Assembly: GCF_015163075.1 (NCBI RefSeq)
Contig: NZ_JADDXU010000005.1
Coordinates: 62,001-126,000, forward strand
Source of the DNA: Streptomyces justiciae
GTDB lineage: Bacteria > Actinomycetota > Actinomycetes > Streptomycetales > Streptomycetaceae
DNA length: 64,000 nt
Direction: 5' to 3'
Positions 17,567 to 27,188 of this stretch are shown here, piece by piece; within the stretch, counting starts at the first letter, position 1; every line of letters begins with the position of its first letter. The position numbers and the translations under genes were made by a program. The notes beneath the pieces were generated by a model. That model had not been told where the DNA came from and made no database searches. It saw only the letters and a program-made list of their open reading frames with translations.

Positions 17567-18547
17567 TCAGGCGAGCCGGATGCGCGGGTCGATGAGGGCG
17601 TAGACGGCGTCCACGATGATGTTGGCGAAGACGATGCCGGCCGCCGCGATCATGGTGACGCCGAGCAGCATGGGCAGGTCGCTGTCGTCGACGGAGCGGA
17701 CGGCGAGCGCGCCCAGGCCCTGGATGCTGAACGTGGACTCGGTGATGATCGCGCCGCCGATCAGGGTGCCCATGTCGATGCCGAAGATCGTCACGATCGG
17801 GCCCATCGCACCGCGCCAGGCGAAGCGGAAGAAGACCGAGCTGCGGGACAGACCCTTGGCCCGGGCCGTGCGCACGTAGTCCTCGCTGAGCTGTTCCACC
17901 AGCTGGGAGCGGGTCATACGGGTGTAGTTGGCCGTGAAGATGATGGACAGCACGAGCCAGGGCAGCAGCAGGCCCGAGAACCAGGCGCCGGGGTTCTCGG
18001 TGAACGGCGTGTACGAGGGCTGGTCCAGCAGATGGAGCTGGGAGACCAGGAAGAACATCGCGATGTAGCCGACGAAGTAGATCTGCATCGACGAGCCGAT
18101 GAGCGAGAACGAGCTCGCGGCCTTGTCGAGGAACTTGCCCTGCTTGAGCGCGGCCAGCATGCCGGTGCCGACACCGATGAGCAGGAAGAAGAAGGCGCCG
18201 CCGATGGCGAGCGAGATGGTGGTGGGCAGCCGCTCCATGATCGTGTCGAACACGTTCACGTTGTTGCTGAAAGAGTAGCCGAAGCAGGGTGCGTCACAGT
18301 GCCCGACGCCCACGTAGTCCCGGCCCACGAAGATGGCCTGGAGCCAGTGCCAGTACTGCACCGGCATCGGGTCGGCGATGCCGAGGTTCTGCCGCACCTG
18401 TGCCAGCAGGTCGTCGGGACAGACCTTGCCGCACGCCATCCGCGCCGGGTCACGGGGGATGGCGTAGAAGAGGAAGAAGGTGACGGCGCTGATGATCAGC
18501 AGAATCACGAGTGCGCCGAGCACTCGGCGGACCAGGAAACGGAACAT
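17567..18547 (-). CDS. Oligopeptide ABC permease (DppB family), operon 2
   Basis: This 326-residue permease has the same length as the BldKC-type protein. It shows the same N-terminus (MFRFLVRRVLGALVILLI), the same paired-Cys loop (MACGKVC and CDAPC) and the EAA-type loop VRTARAKGLSRSSVFFRFAWR. It has six predicted membrane segments. The conserved double CxxxC pattern in the extracytoplasmic loop is a subfamily mark shared by operons 1 and 2 and absent from operon 3. Confidence 0.93.
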   Translation of the reverse strand: MFRFLVRRVLGALVILLIISAVTFFLFYAIPRDPARMACGKVCPDDLLAQVRQNLGIADPMPVQYWHWLQAIFVGRDYVGVGHCDAPCFGYSFSNNVNVFDTIMERLPTTISLAIGGAFFFLLIGVGTGMLAALKQGKFLDKAASSFSLIGSSMQIYFVGYIAMFFLVSQLHLLDQPSYTPFTENPGAWFSGLLLPWLVLSIIFTANYTRMTRSQLVEQLSEDYVRTARAKGLSRSSVFFRFAWRGAMGPIVTIFGIDMGTLIGGAIITESTFSIQGLGALAVRSVDDSDLPMLLGVTMIAAAGIVFANIIVDAVYALIDPRIRLA

Positions 18548-18608
18548 GGGGTGAGACTTTCCGGACGGGGCGCCGTCGCCGGGGTGTGGGGAGCGGGCTT
18601 GGACGGGG

Positions 18609-18641
18609 CCGGGGCGGCGGTCGGTCGGACCGCCGCCCCGG
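18609..18641 (-). other. Intercistronic hairpin after the operon 2 binding-protein gene
   Basis: CCGGGGCGGCGGTC and GACCGCCGCCCCGG form a perfect 14-bp stem with a 5-nt loop, 7 bp after the binding-protein gene and before the DppB-type permease gene. It occupies the same position as the 8078-8113 hairpin of operon 1 although the sequence differs, so the placement appears selected. Confidence 0.8.
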
Positions 18642-18648
18642 GAAAGCG

Positions 18649-20406
18649 TCAGGCCTTCGCGAAGACCTTGCCGAGGGCGACGCAGGTGTCACCGGAGTTG
18701 TAGACCACGCCGCCGACCTTCGAACCGTAGAAGTAGTTACGGATCGGGTTGTAGTCGGGGACGCAGGCCGCGAGCGTCATGATCTGCTTGTCGATCGCGC
18801 CCCAGGCCGCGTTGGCCTTGTCCGCGTCGGTGATCGCGGTGGCGGCGGCGATCGCCTTGTTGACGCTGGTGTCGTTCAGCTGCGACCAGTTGACGCCACC
18901 GTCGGCGATCTGGCTGCCGTCCCAGCAGGGCTGGATGACGGCGTAACCGGCCGGCCAGTCCGGGCCCCAGCCCGCGGCGAACAGGTCGAACTGGTTGTCC
19001 AGCTGGCTGATCTCGGAGTAGAAGGTCGTCTTGTCGACCTGCTTGGTCACCACGTCGAAGCCCGCCTTGGTGAGGGCGTTCTTGATGGTGACGGCCTCCT
19101 TGACGGCGCGGTCGGACTGCTGGAAGGCGATGACCAGCTTCTGGCCCTCCTTGCCGGCTTCCTTCAGCAGCGCCTTGGCCTTCTCCGGGTCACCGGTCGG
19201 CTTGGTCTTCTTGCCGTACAGGTCGAAGTCCTCGTGACCCGGGGTCAGCGGGGAGATGATCGTGGTCGCGGTCGCGGTGACCTGCGAGCCACCACGCTGC
19301 TGCTTCAGCTGCTGCGCCGGCCACGCCCAGTTGATCGCCTGACGGACCTTGACGTCCTTGATCCGGGTCATGTTGATCGGGAAGTAGTAGCAGGTCGTGT
19401 CGACCTGGGTGAGCACACGCTGCTTCAGCGTGGCGTCGCCGAGCACCTTGGTGACGCGCTCGGGGGCGACCTCGTTCAGCAGGGACAGCGCGTACTGGTC
19501 GTTGCCCGAGTCGGCGATGTAGCGGTCCGTGGAGGCCAGCGACTGGAAGCCGAACTGCATGACGACCTTGTCCGGGTAGCCGTTGCGGCACGGGTCGAGG
19601 CTGGCGTCCCAGTGCTCGTTGCGCACGAGGGTGAGGGACTTGTCGATGCTGCGGGACTCGATCTTGTACGGGCCGCAGGAGTACGGACGCTGGTCGTACT
19701 TCTTCTTCGTGTCCTTGGCCTTGGGCACGATCGCGAAGCCGCGCATGGCGAGCATGAACGGGAAGTCGGCGTGGGCTTCCTTGAGGCGGAAGGTGATGGT
19801 GTTGCCGTCGACCTCGAGCGAGGACAGGTGCTTGCCGTCGTACGGGCCCTTGTACTTGTCGCCGCCCTCGAGCCAGTTCTGCGGGTAGCGGGGACCCTCG
19901 GTGACGAAGTCGGCGAAGAGGCGCTCGAAGGAGTGGCGGACGTCGTCGATGGTGACGTCCTTGCCGTCCTCCCACTTGATGCCGTCCTTCAGCGTGAAGG
20001 ACCAGGTCTTGCCGCCGTCCTTGACGGTGCCGGCGTCGGTGGCGAGGTCGCCGACCAGGGTGGTGTTGCCCTTGGAGTCGACGCGGTAGCCGGTCAGACC
20101 ACGCAGGAACAGGACCGAACCGGCGCCCGTGTACGAGGAGTAGATCTGCGCCGGGTCCAGGTGGTCGAAGTCGATCTGGTCGAGCGTGTAGATCGTGCCG
20201 CCCTTGCGCGCGCCCGGCATCTCCGGGGCGGGGCCCTTGGAGTCGGTGGCGGTGCCGATGGCGATCTCGGCGGCCTTGCCCTTCTCGACCGACGGGGTCT
20301 TGCTGCCGGAACCGCCGGCGTTGCCGCTGCTGCACGCGCTCAGAACGGTGCTCGCGCCCGCCGCCACACCGGTGGCGATCAGGAAGTTTCTGCGGGAAAA
20401 GGACAT
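18649..20406 (-). CDS. Oligopeptide-binding lipoprotein with Tat-type signal, operon 2
   Basis: The 585-residue lipoprotein starts MSFSRRNFLIATGVAAGAST and ends its signal with the lipobox LSAC, lipidated Cys at residue 25. The SRRNFL motif suggests export through the Tat pathway, unlike the Sec-type BldKB paralogue. The mature SBP_bac_5 domain shares blocks such as HLDPAQIY, VGDLATDAG and FTLKDGIKWEDG with BldKB but is otherwise strongly diverged, much more than the ATPases. This suggests a different peptide ligand served by a similar engine. It is the second gene of operon 2. Confidence 0.93.
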   Translation of the reverse strand: MSFSRRNFLIATGVAAGASTVLSACSSGNAGGSGSKTPSVEKGKAAEIAIGTATDSKGPAPEMPGARKGGTIYTLDQIDFDHLDPAQIYSSYTGAGSVLFLRGLTGYRVDSKGNTTLVGDLATDAGTVKDGGKTWSFTLKDGIKWEDGKDVTIDDVRHSFERLFADFVTEGPRYPQNWLEGGDKYKGPYDGKHLSSLEVDGNTITFRLKEAHADFPFMLAMRGFAIVPKAKDTKKKYDQRPYSCGPYKIESRSIDKSLTLVRNEHWDASLDPCRNGYPDKVVMQFGFQSLASTDRYIADSGNDQYALSLLNEVAPERVTKVLGDATLKQRVLTQVDTTCYYFPINMTRIKDVKVRQAINWAWPAQQLKQQRGGSQVTATATTIISPLTPGHEDFDLYGKKTKPTGDPEKAKALLKEAGKEGQKLVIAFQQSDRAVKEAVTIKNALTKAGFDVVTKQVDKTTFYSEISQLDNQFDLFAAGWGPDWPAGYAVIQPCWDGSQIADGGVNWSQLNDTSVNKAIAAATAITDADKANAAWGAIDKQIMTLAACVPDYNPIRNYFYGSKVGGVVYNSGDTCVALGKVFAKA

Positions 20407-20487
20407 GGCTACCTGCCTAGACGTGATGGATGAGAGAGACGTGCTGCCGCTGACGGCCGGTGGACGACTGTGTCCGGGCCGGGGAAC

Positions 20488-21522
20488 TCAGCGCTTGGAC
20501 TTCGGGTCGAGTGCGTCGCGTACCGAGTCGCCGAGAAGGTTGAACGCCAGGACGAAGATGATCATCGAGACGCCCGGGAAGATCATGAAGGTGATGTCGT
20601 CGGTGTAGAACTGCGCACCGCGCTGGATCATCACGCCCCAGTCCGGGGTCGGGTCCTGGATGCCGACGCCGAGGAAGGCGAGGCCCGCCTCCGCGGTCAC
20701 GAACGCCGGGAGGGCGAGGGTGGACTGGATGAGGATCGGAGTCCACAGGTTGGGCAGCAGTTCCTTGAAGATGATCCGGGTCGGTGAGGCTCCGGTCACC
20801 TTGGCGGCCTCGACGAACTCGCGCTCACGCAGGGCCAGTACCTGGCCGCGCAGCAGTCGCGCGATGGAGGCCCAGCCGAAGGCCGTCAGCAGGACGACCA
20901 GGCAGACGCCGCGTCCCCAGGCGGGGATCTCCTCGTCGGCGGCCCAGAAGAGGCCGTACACGACGGGCGTGAAGGCGATGAAGAACAGGGTGGAGGGGAA
21001 CGACAGCACGATGTCGATGACCCGGCTGACGAGGTAGTCCGTCTTTCCGCCCAGGTAGCCGGCGGAGATGCCGACGACGACGCCGATGACCGTGACCAGC
21101 AGCGTGGTGATCGTGGCGATCATCAGCGAGGTCCGGATGCCGTAGAGCAGGAAGGTGAAGACGTCGCGGCCCATCTGCGGCTCGAGGCCGAACCAGAAGT
21201 CGGCGTCGATGCCGCCGTTGGGCTTGATGGGGTAGCCGGACTCGTTGAAGAGGGTGCCGATCGGTGCGTCCTGGCCGTACTGGTCGTACGGGTTCTTCCC
21301 GTACAGCTTGGCTATGAGCGGAGCGGCGATGGCGATCGTGAAGAAGAAGATCACGATGCACGCCGATATGACGCCCGTACGGTCGCGCTTGAACCGGCGC
21401 CAGGCGAGCTGCCCGGGTGAGCGGCTCTCGTTGGCCTTCGGAGAGGGAGAAGTGATCGACTTCTCTGCGCTCTCTTCGGTCACCTCAAGCGGGGCAGCCG
21501 CCGATGGAGTTGGGGGGGTCAT
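20488..21522 (-). CDS. Oligopeptide ABC permease (DppC family), operon 2
   Basis: This 344-residue permease is the first gene of the minus-strand operon. It has a hydrophilic 45-residue tail, the motif [17 protein letters not shown] also found in BldKA, six membrane segments, the EAA loop EAAKVTGASPTRIIFKELLP and the C-terminus [16 protein letters not shown]. The ATG start at 21522 has AGGAG only 4 nt upstream. It is divergent from operon 3, and the two share the 476-bp region 21523-21998. Confidence 0.94.
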   Translation of the reverse strand: MTPPTPSAAAPLEVTEESAEKSITSPSPKANESRSPGQLAWRRFKRDRTGVISACIVIFFFTIAIAAPLIAKLYGKNPYDQYGQDAPIGTLFNESGYPIKPNGGIDADFWFGLEPQMGRDVFTFLLYGIRTSLMIATITTLLVTVIGVVVGISAGYLGGKTDYLVSRVIDIVLSFPSTLFFIAFTPVVYGLFWAADEEIPAWGRGVCLVVLLTAFGWASIARLLRGQVLALREREFVEAAKVTGASPTRIIFKELLPNLWTPILIQSTLALPAFVTAEAGLAFLGVGIQDPTPDWGVMIQRGAQFYTDDITFMIFPGVSMIIFVLAFNLLGDSVRDALDPKSKR

Positions 21523-21998
21523 GGTGCTCCTGGCCCAAGGGAGGGTCTGATGACTCCGCAGGGCACTCCCCTACGGGCTACGCCGGACTTTTTCAACGCA
21601 ATTCATTCAAGGTCAATAAATTCTCGGTCGACTTGGGTTTCTCTTTACTTTCTTTGCCTGTACTTGACCAATCTGTAGCTACGCGTGTAGCGCCTCGTGA
21701 TCGATCCGTGTTTTACATCGGGCCAACTGCCCCAATCGGGCAATGAGTTCGATATGCGGACTGCGAGGTGTCGAAATCCGTACATAGGAGGGTCGCAATC
21801 CAACGGTTCTGCATCGGATGGTGAAGATCCATTGCGCCCTACACGCAAGATCCACTGCCGCAGAGGTCGGACCTTCCCGGGAGGGCATCCCGGAGGTCTC
21901 CGCACGTTCCCCTAAAGGGCTCAATACGTGTGCGGTTTGCCTGATTTACGTCGATATTTGCCGTTAACGGATCAGCGCAGTCAATCAGGAGGCACTCC
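21523..21998. promoter_or_regulatory. Divergent regulatory region between operons 2 and 3
   Basis: This is one of the most AT-rich stretches in the window, especially 21580-21720. It must hold the promoters for the minus-strand operon 2 and the plus-strand operon 3. It contains a possible plus-strand promoter (21664-21693) and an inverted repeat GCTAC-N4-GTAGC (21678-21691) that overlaps it and could be an operator. I see no coding sequence with convincing codon use, no tRNA and no riboswitch. Confidence 0.6.
21664..21693 (+). promoter_or_regulatory. Possible promoter of operon 3 with overlapping inverted repeat
   Basis: TTGACC (21664-21669) and TAGCGC (21688-21693) are 18 bp apart and resemble HrdB-type -35 and -10 boxes. 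The inverted repeat GCTAC-GCGT-GTAGC (21678-21691) overlaps the -10. The pairing GTACTTG(A/G)C with GTAGCGC also occurs upstream of bldKA (4693-4728), there with wider spacing. Confidence 0.35.
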
Positions 21999-23639
21999 AT
22001 GCGTGGAGCCACGCACGCCAAGTGGGCCGCATGCGCGGCGGCGGTAGCCCTCGCGGCGACGGCCTGCGGAGGTGGGGACAGCGACAGCGGCGGCGGCAGT
22101 GGCGACAGCAGCGCGACGCTGAGCTCCTCCTGGGGCGACCCGCAGAACCCGCTGGAGCCGGCCAACACCAACGAGGTGCAGGGCGGCAAGGTGCTCGACA
22201 TGATCTTCCGGTCCCTGAAGAAGTACAACCCGGAGACCGGCAAGGCCGAAGACATGCTCGCCGAGAAGATCGAGACGAGCGACTCGCAGAACTTCACCGT
22301 CACCGTCAAGGACGGCTGGACCTTCTCCAACGGCGAGAAGGTCACCGCCAAGTCCTTCGTCGACGCCTGGAACTACGGGGCCAGCCTCAAGAACAACCAG
22401 AAGAACGCGTACTTCTTCGGGTACATCGACGGCTACGACAAGGTCCACCCCGAGGACGGCAGCAAGCAGACCGCCCAGACCCTCTCCGGGCTGAAGGTCA
22501 CCGGCGACCTGACCTTCACCGTCAAGCTCAACCAGAAGTTCTCGACCTTCCCCGACACCCTCGGCTACCCGGCCTACGCCCCGCTCCCGCAGGCCTTCTT
22601 CACCGACCACGACGGCTGGCTGAAGAAGCCGGTCGGCAACGGCCCGTACACCATCGAGTCGTACACCAAGGGCTCCCAGATGAGCCTGAAGAAGTGGGAC
22701 GGCTACCACGGCGACGACAAGGCGCAGAACGGCGGCGTGACCCTCAAGGTCTACACCGACAACAACACCGCCTACACCGACCTCATGGCCGGCAACCTCG
22801 ACCTCGTCGACGACATCCCGGCCGCGCAGCTCAAGAACGTCCAGTCCGACCTCGGCGACCGGTACCTCAACACCCCGGCCGGCATCATCCAGACGCTCGC
22901 CTTCCCGTTCTACGACAAGAACTGGAACAAGGCCGGGATGGAGAAGGTCCGCACGGGCCTGTCCCGGGCGATCAACCGCGACCAGATCACCAAGACCATC
23001 TTCAACGACACCCGCACCCCCGCCTCCGACTGGACCTCCCCGGTCCTCGGCGAGGCCGGCGGCTTCAAGGAGGGGCTGTGCGGGGACGCCTGTGAATACG
23101 ACCCCGACGCCGCGAAGAAGCTCATCGAGGAGGGCGGCGGCCTCCCCGGCGGCCAGGTCAAGATCACGTACAACGCGGACACCGGCTCCCACAAGCAGTG
23201 GGTCGACGCCGTCTGCAACTCCATCAACAACGCGCTCGACAACGACAAGGCCTGCGTCGGCAACCCGGTCGGCACCTTCGCCGACTACCGCAACCAGATC
23301 ACCGAGAAGAAGATGAGCGGCCCCTTCCGGGCCGGCTGGCAGATGGACTACCCGCTCATCCAGAACTTCCTCCAGCCGCTCTACTACACCAACGCCTCCT
23401 CCAACGACGGCAAGTGGTCCAACAAGGACTTCGACAAGCTCGTCGACGAGGCCAACGCCGAGACCGACACCGCCAAGGCCGTCTCCAAGTTCCAGGACGC
23501 GGAGAAGGTGCTGCGAGACAACATGGGCGCGATCCCGCTCTGGTACCAGAACGGCAGCGCCGGCTACTCGGAGCGGCTGTCCAACGTCAAGCTCAACCCG
23601 TTCAGCGTCCCGGTCTACAACGAGATCAAGGTCAGCTGA
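21999..23639 (+). CDS. Peptide-binding lipoprotein, operon 3
   Basis: The 546-residue SBP_bac_5 protein has a short signal peptide ending LAATAC, with the lipidated Cys at residue 23. It then has a Gly/Ser/Asp linker and a domain opening QNPLEPANTNEVQGGKVLD. It is only distantly related to the binding proteins of operons 1 and 2 and belongs to a different subgroup, with the motif IPLWYQNGSAGY near the C-terminus. AGGAGG lies 6 nt before the ATG at 21999. In S. coelicolor a similar operon directly follows bldK. Ligand unknown. Confidence 0.93.
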   Translation: MRGATHAKWAACAAAVALAATACGGGDSDSGGGSGDSSATLSSSWGDPQNPLEPANTNEVQGGKVLDMIFRSLKKYNPETGKAEDMLAEKIETSDSQNFTVTVKDGWTFSNGEKVTAKSFVDAWNYGASLKNNQKNAYFFGYIDGYDKVHPEDGSKQTAQTLSGLKVTGDLTFTVKLNQKFSTFPDTLGYPAYAPLPQAFFTDHDGWLKKPVGNGPYTIESYTKGSQMSLKKWDGYHGDDKAQNGGVTLKVYTDNNTAYTDLMAGNLDLVDDIPAAQLKNVQSDLGDRYLNTPAGIIQTLAFPFYDKNWNKAGMEKVRTGLSRAINRDQITKTIFNDTRTPASDWTSPVLGEAGGFKEGLCGDACEYDPDAAKKLIEEGGGLPGGQVKITYNADTGSHKQWVDAVCNSINNALDNDKACVGNPVGTFADYRNQITEKKMSGPFRAGWQMDYPLIQNFLQPLYYTNASSNDGKWSNKDFDKLVDEANAETDTAKAVSKFQDAEKVLRDNMGAIPLWYQNGSAGYSERLSNVKLNPFSVPVYNEIKVS

Positions 23640-23645
23640 CCCGCC

Positions 23646-24569
23646 ATGGGACGCTACGTCGTCCGGCGTCTGCTCCAGATGATCCCGGTGTTCATCGGCG
23701 CCACGCTCCTCATCTTCCTCATGGTCAACGTCATGGGCGACCCCATCGCGGGCCTGTGCGGCGACCGGCAGTGCGACCCCGCCACGGCCGCGCAGCTGAA
23801 GAAGGAGTTCGGCCTCGATAAACCCGTCTGGCAGCAGTACCTGACCTACATGGGGAACGTCTTCACCGGCGACTTCGGCACCGCGTTCAACGGGCAGAAG
23901 GTCACCGAGCTGATGTCGACGGCGTTCCCCGTGACGATCCGCCTGACGATCGTCGCGATCCTCTTCGAGATCGTCATCGGCATCACGCTGGGTGTCGTCA
24001 CGGGCCTGCGCCGCGGCAAGCCCGTCGACACCTCGGTCCTGATGCTGACGCTCGTCGTGATCTCGGTCCCGACGTTCGTCACCGGCCTGCTGCTCCAGCT
24101 GCTGCTGGGCGTGGAATGGGGCTGGATCAAACCGTCGGTGTCCTCGGACGCCACGTTCAGCGAACTGATCGTGCCGGGTCTGGTGCTGGCGTCGGTGTCG
24201 CTGGCGTACGTGACCCGGCTGACCCGGACGTCGATCGCGGAGAACCGGCGCAGCGACTACGTCCGTACGGCGGTGGCGAAGGGCCTGCCGAGGCGCAGGG
24301 TCATCACCCGCCACCTCCTCCGTAATTCACTCATCCCCGTCGTCACCTTCATCGGCACCGACATCGGTGCCCTGATGGGCGGCGCGATCGTCACCGAGCG
24401 GATCTTCAACATCCACGGCGTCGGCTACCAGCTCTACCAGGGCATCCTGCGCCAGAACACCCAGACGGTGGTCGGTTTCGTCACCGTCCTGGTGCTGGTC
24501 TTCCTGGTCGCCAATCTGCTCGTCGACCTCCTGTACGCCGTACTCGACCCGAGGATCCGCTATGCCTGA
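23646..24569 (+). CDS. Peptide ABC permease (DppB family), operon 3
   Basis: The 307-residue permease starts MGRYVVRRLLQMIPVFIGAT and has six membrane segments. Its EAA-type loop is VRTAVAKGLPRRRVITRHLLR and the C-terminus reads LLYAVLDPRIRYA. It begins 6 nt after the binding-protein gene and overlaps the next gene by 8 bp, so the three are translationally linked. There is no hairpin between it and the binding-protein gene, unlike operons 1 and 2. Confidence 0.94.
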   Translation: MGRYVVRRLLQMIPVFIGATLLIFLMVNVMGDPIAGLCGDRQCDPATAAQLKKEFGLDKPVWQQYLTYMGNVFTGDFGTAFNGQKVTELMSTAFPVTIRLTIVAILFEIVIGITLGVVTGLRRGKPVDTSVLMLTLVVISVPTFVTGLLLQLLLGVEWGWIKPSVSSDATFSELIVPGLVLASVSLAYVTRLTRTSIAENRRSDYVRTAVAKGLPRRRVITRHLLRNSLIPVVTFIGTDIGALMGGAIVTERIFNIHGVGYQLYQGILRQNTQTVVGFVTVLVLVFLVANLLVDLLYAVLDPRIRYA

Positions 24570-25533
24570 ACCTCAGGAGCCCGAGGGCGCGATCGCCGGG
24601 ACCGGCATGGGCGGTGCCATGGACCTGGCCGTCAGCGAGGCGAACACCCTGGAGAAGGGCCCCGGCCCGGCGGGCGGCCCCCAGGGCAAGCCCCGCTCGC
24701 TCTGGTCCGACGCCTGGCGGGACCTGCGCCGCAACCCGGTCTTCATCATCTCGGGCCTGGTGATCCTCTTCCTGGTCGTCATCTCCCTCTGGCCCTCCCT
24801 CATCGCGTCGGGCAACCCGCTCAAGTGCGACCTGGCCAAAGCACAGGAGGGCTCGCAACCGGGCCATCCCTTCGGCTTCGACGGCCAGGGCTGCGACGTC
24901 TACACCCGCACCGTCTACGGCGCCCGTACGTCCGTCACGGTCGGCGTCTGCGCCACGCTCGGGGTCGCGATCCTGGGCTCGGTCCTCGGCGGCCTCGCCG
25001 GTTTCTTCGGCGGCTTCTGGGACTCGATCCTGTCCCGCATCACCGACGTGTTCTTCGCGATCCCGGTGGTCCTGGGCGGCCTGGTCCTGCTCTCGGTCGT
25101 CACCAGCAACACGGTCTGGCCGGTGATCGGCTTCATGGTGCTGCTGGGCTGGCCGCAGATCTCACGCATCGCGCGCGGCTCGGTCATCACGGCCAAACAG
25201 AACGACTACGTGCACGCGGCGAAGGCGCTGGGCGCCTCCAACTCCCGCCAGCTGCTCCGCCACATCGCCCCCAACGCGGTGGCCCCGGTGATCGTGGTCG
25301 CGACCATCGCGCTCGGCACGTACATCGCCCTGGAGGCGACGCTCTCCTACCTCGGCGTAGGCCTCAAACCCCCCACCGTCAGCTGGGGCATCGACATCTC
25401 CGCGGCCTCCGCCTACATCCGCCAGGCCCCCCACATGCTCCTCTGGCCCGCCGGCGCCCTGGCCCTCACGGTCCTCGCCTTCATCATGCTCGGCGACGCA
25501 GTCCGCGACGCCCTCGACCCGAAGCTGAGGTGA
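24562..25533 (+). CDS. Peptide ABC permease (DppC family), operon 3
   Basis: The 323-residue permease has a 50-residue hydrophilic tail, six membrane segments and an EAA-type loop HAAKALGASNSRQLLRHIAP. Its C-terminus is MLGDAVRDALDPKLR. The 30 bp that encode this C-terminus (25501-25530) recur exactly at 25825-25854, and a 24-bp portion recurs with two mismatches at 26187-26210 just before the ATPase gene. The gene therefore probably once ended next to the ATPase gene and was separated by the repeat-rich insert that follows. Confidence 0.94.
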   Translation: MPEPQEPEGAIAGTGMGGAMDLAVSEANTLEKGPGPAGGPQGKPRSLWSDAWRDLRRNPVFIISGLVILFLVVISLWPSLIASGNPLKCDLAKAQEGSQPGHPFGFDGQGCDVYTRTVYGARTSVTVGVCATLGVAILGSVLGGLAGFFGGFWDSILSRITDVFFAIPVVLGGLVLLSVVTSNTVWPVIGFMVLLGWPQISRIARGSVITAKQNDYVHAAKALGASNSRQLLRHIAPNAVAPVIVVATIALGTYIALEATLSYLGVGLKPPTVSWGIDISAASAYIRQAPHMLLWPAGALALTVLAFIMLGDAVRDALDPKLR

Positions 25534-25539
25534 GGGCGT

Positions 25540-25737
25540 GCGGGTGCAGGTAGTCGTGGGGGTGCGTGGAGTTCTGGGGATGCGTGGAGGTCTGAGGGTG
25601 TGTGGAGCTCTGAGGGGGCCGCGCGCCATGGAAGCGCCGCGAGCCCTGAAGGCGCCGCGAGTCCTGAGGGCGCCGGGCGTCGTGAGGGCGCCGGGCGTCG
25701 TGAGGGTGCCGGGCGTCGTGAGGGTGCCGGATGGGTG
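25540..25737 (+). repeat. Eleven-unit 18-bp imperfect tandem array
   Basis: Starting 7 bp after the permease stop, eleven consecutive 18-bp units can be laid out without gaps. The later ones follow the pattern GAGGGYGCCGGGCGTCGT; units at 25666 and 25684 are identical and the outer units decay. Units are six codons long and keep one plus-strand frame open, but the implied peptide is simple repeat sequence. There are no spacers, so this is not a CRISPR array. Confidence 0.85.
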
Positions 25738-26213
25738 TGGGGTGCCCGCTCTCCCCGGTCGGCCCGGCGTCGACGGCCCCGCCCGACCGGTCACCGTATC
25801 GTCGTTCGCGGTCCGCGAGGACCTCGTCCGCGACGCCCTCGACCCGAAGCTGAGGGCGCGGAGAACCGGCGGCGCGCCCGCCTCCCCCAGCAGGCCGGGT
25901 GCCTTCGCCCCCGGCCGGGCAGCGTCCCGGCGGCCACGGTCCGCGAGGATCTCGTGCGTCAGGATCTTGGGCGCGAGGCCTCCCGAGCCGACGCCATGGC
26001 GGGTGGGTCGCGACGGGTGCAGTGCGTGGTGGACGGCAGGGCCACGGGCGGGAGTGCATGTGAGCTCGTGCTGTCGCGCGGGGCTTGGTCCGGGCGACGC
26101 GCATCTCGCCGCCTCCGGCGCCTTCCTCGGCAGGGGCGACTGTCCGCAAACCCCGACGACGACCGTATCGGCGGCGCGGCGCGCTTGCCCTCGATCCGAA
26201 GGTGAGGTGAGTC
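25738..26213 (+). repeat. Insert with extra copies of the permease 3' end
   Basis: This stretch between the permease and ATPase genes contains an exact 30-bp copy of the permease 3' end (25825-25854 versus 25501-25530). It also has a 19-bp pair CGGTCCGCGAGGAYCTCGT at 25808 and 25937, and a terminal copy (26187-26210) that reads ...ALDPKVR then stop, in place for the ATPase gene. No convincing gene is present; the open frames here are long only because of base composition. It looks like duplication and decay within the operon. Confidence 0.75.

Positions 26214-27180
<967 letters not shown>

Positions 27181-27188
<8 letters not shown>

Noticed and set aside
25540..25737. CRISPR array
   Set aside because: Units are directly contiguous with no spacers, and no cas genes are nearby.
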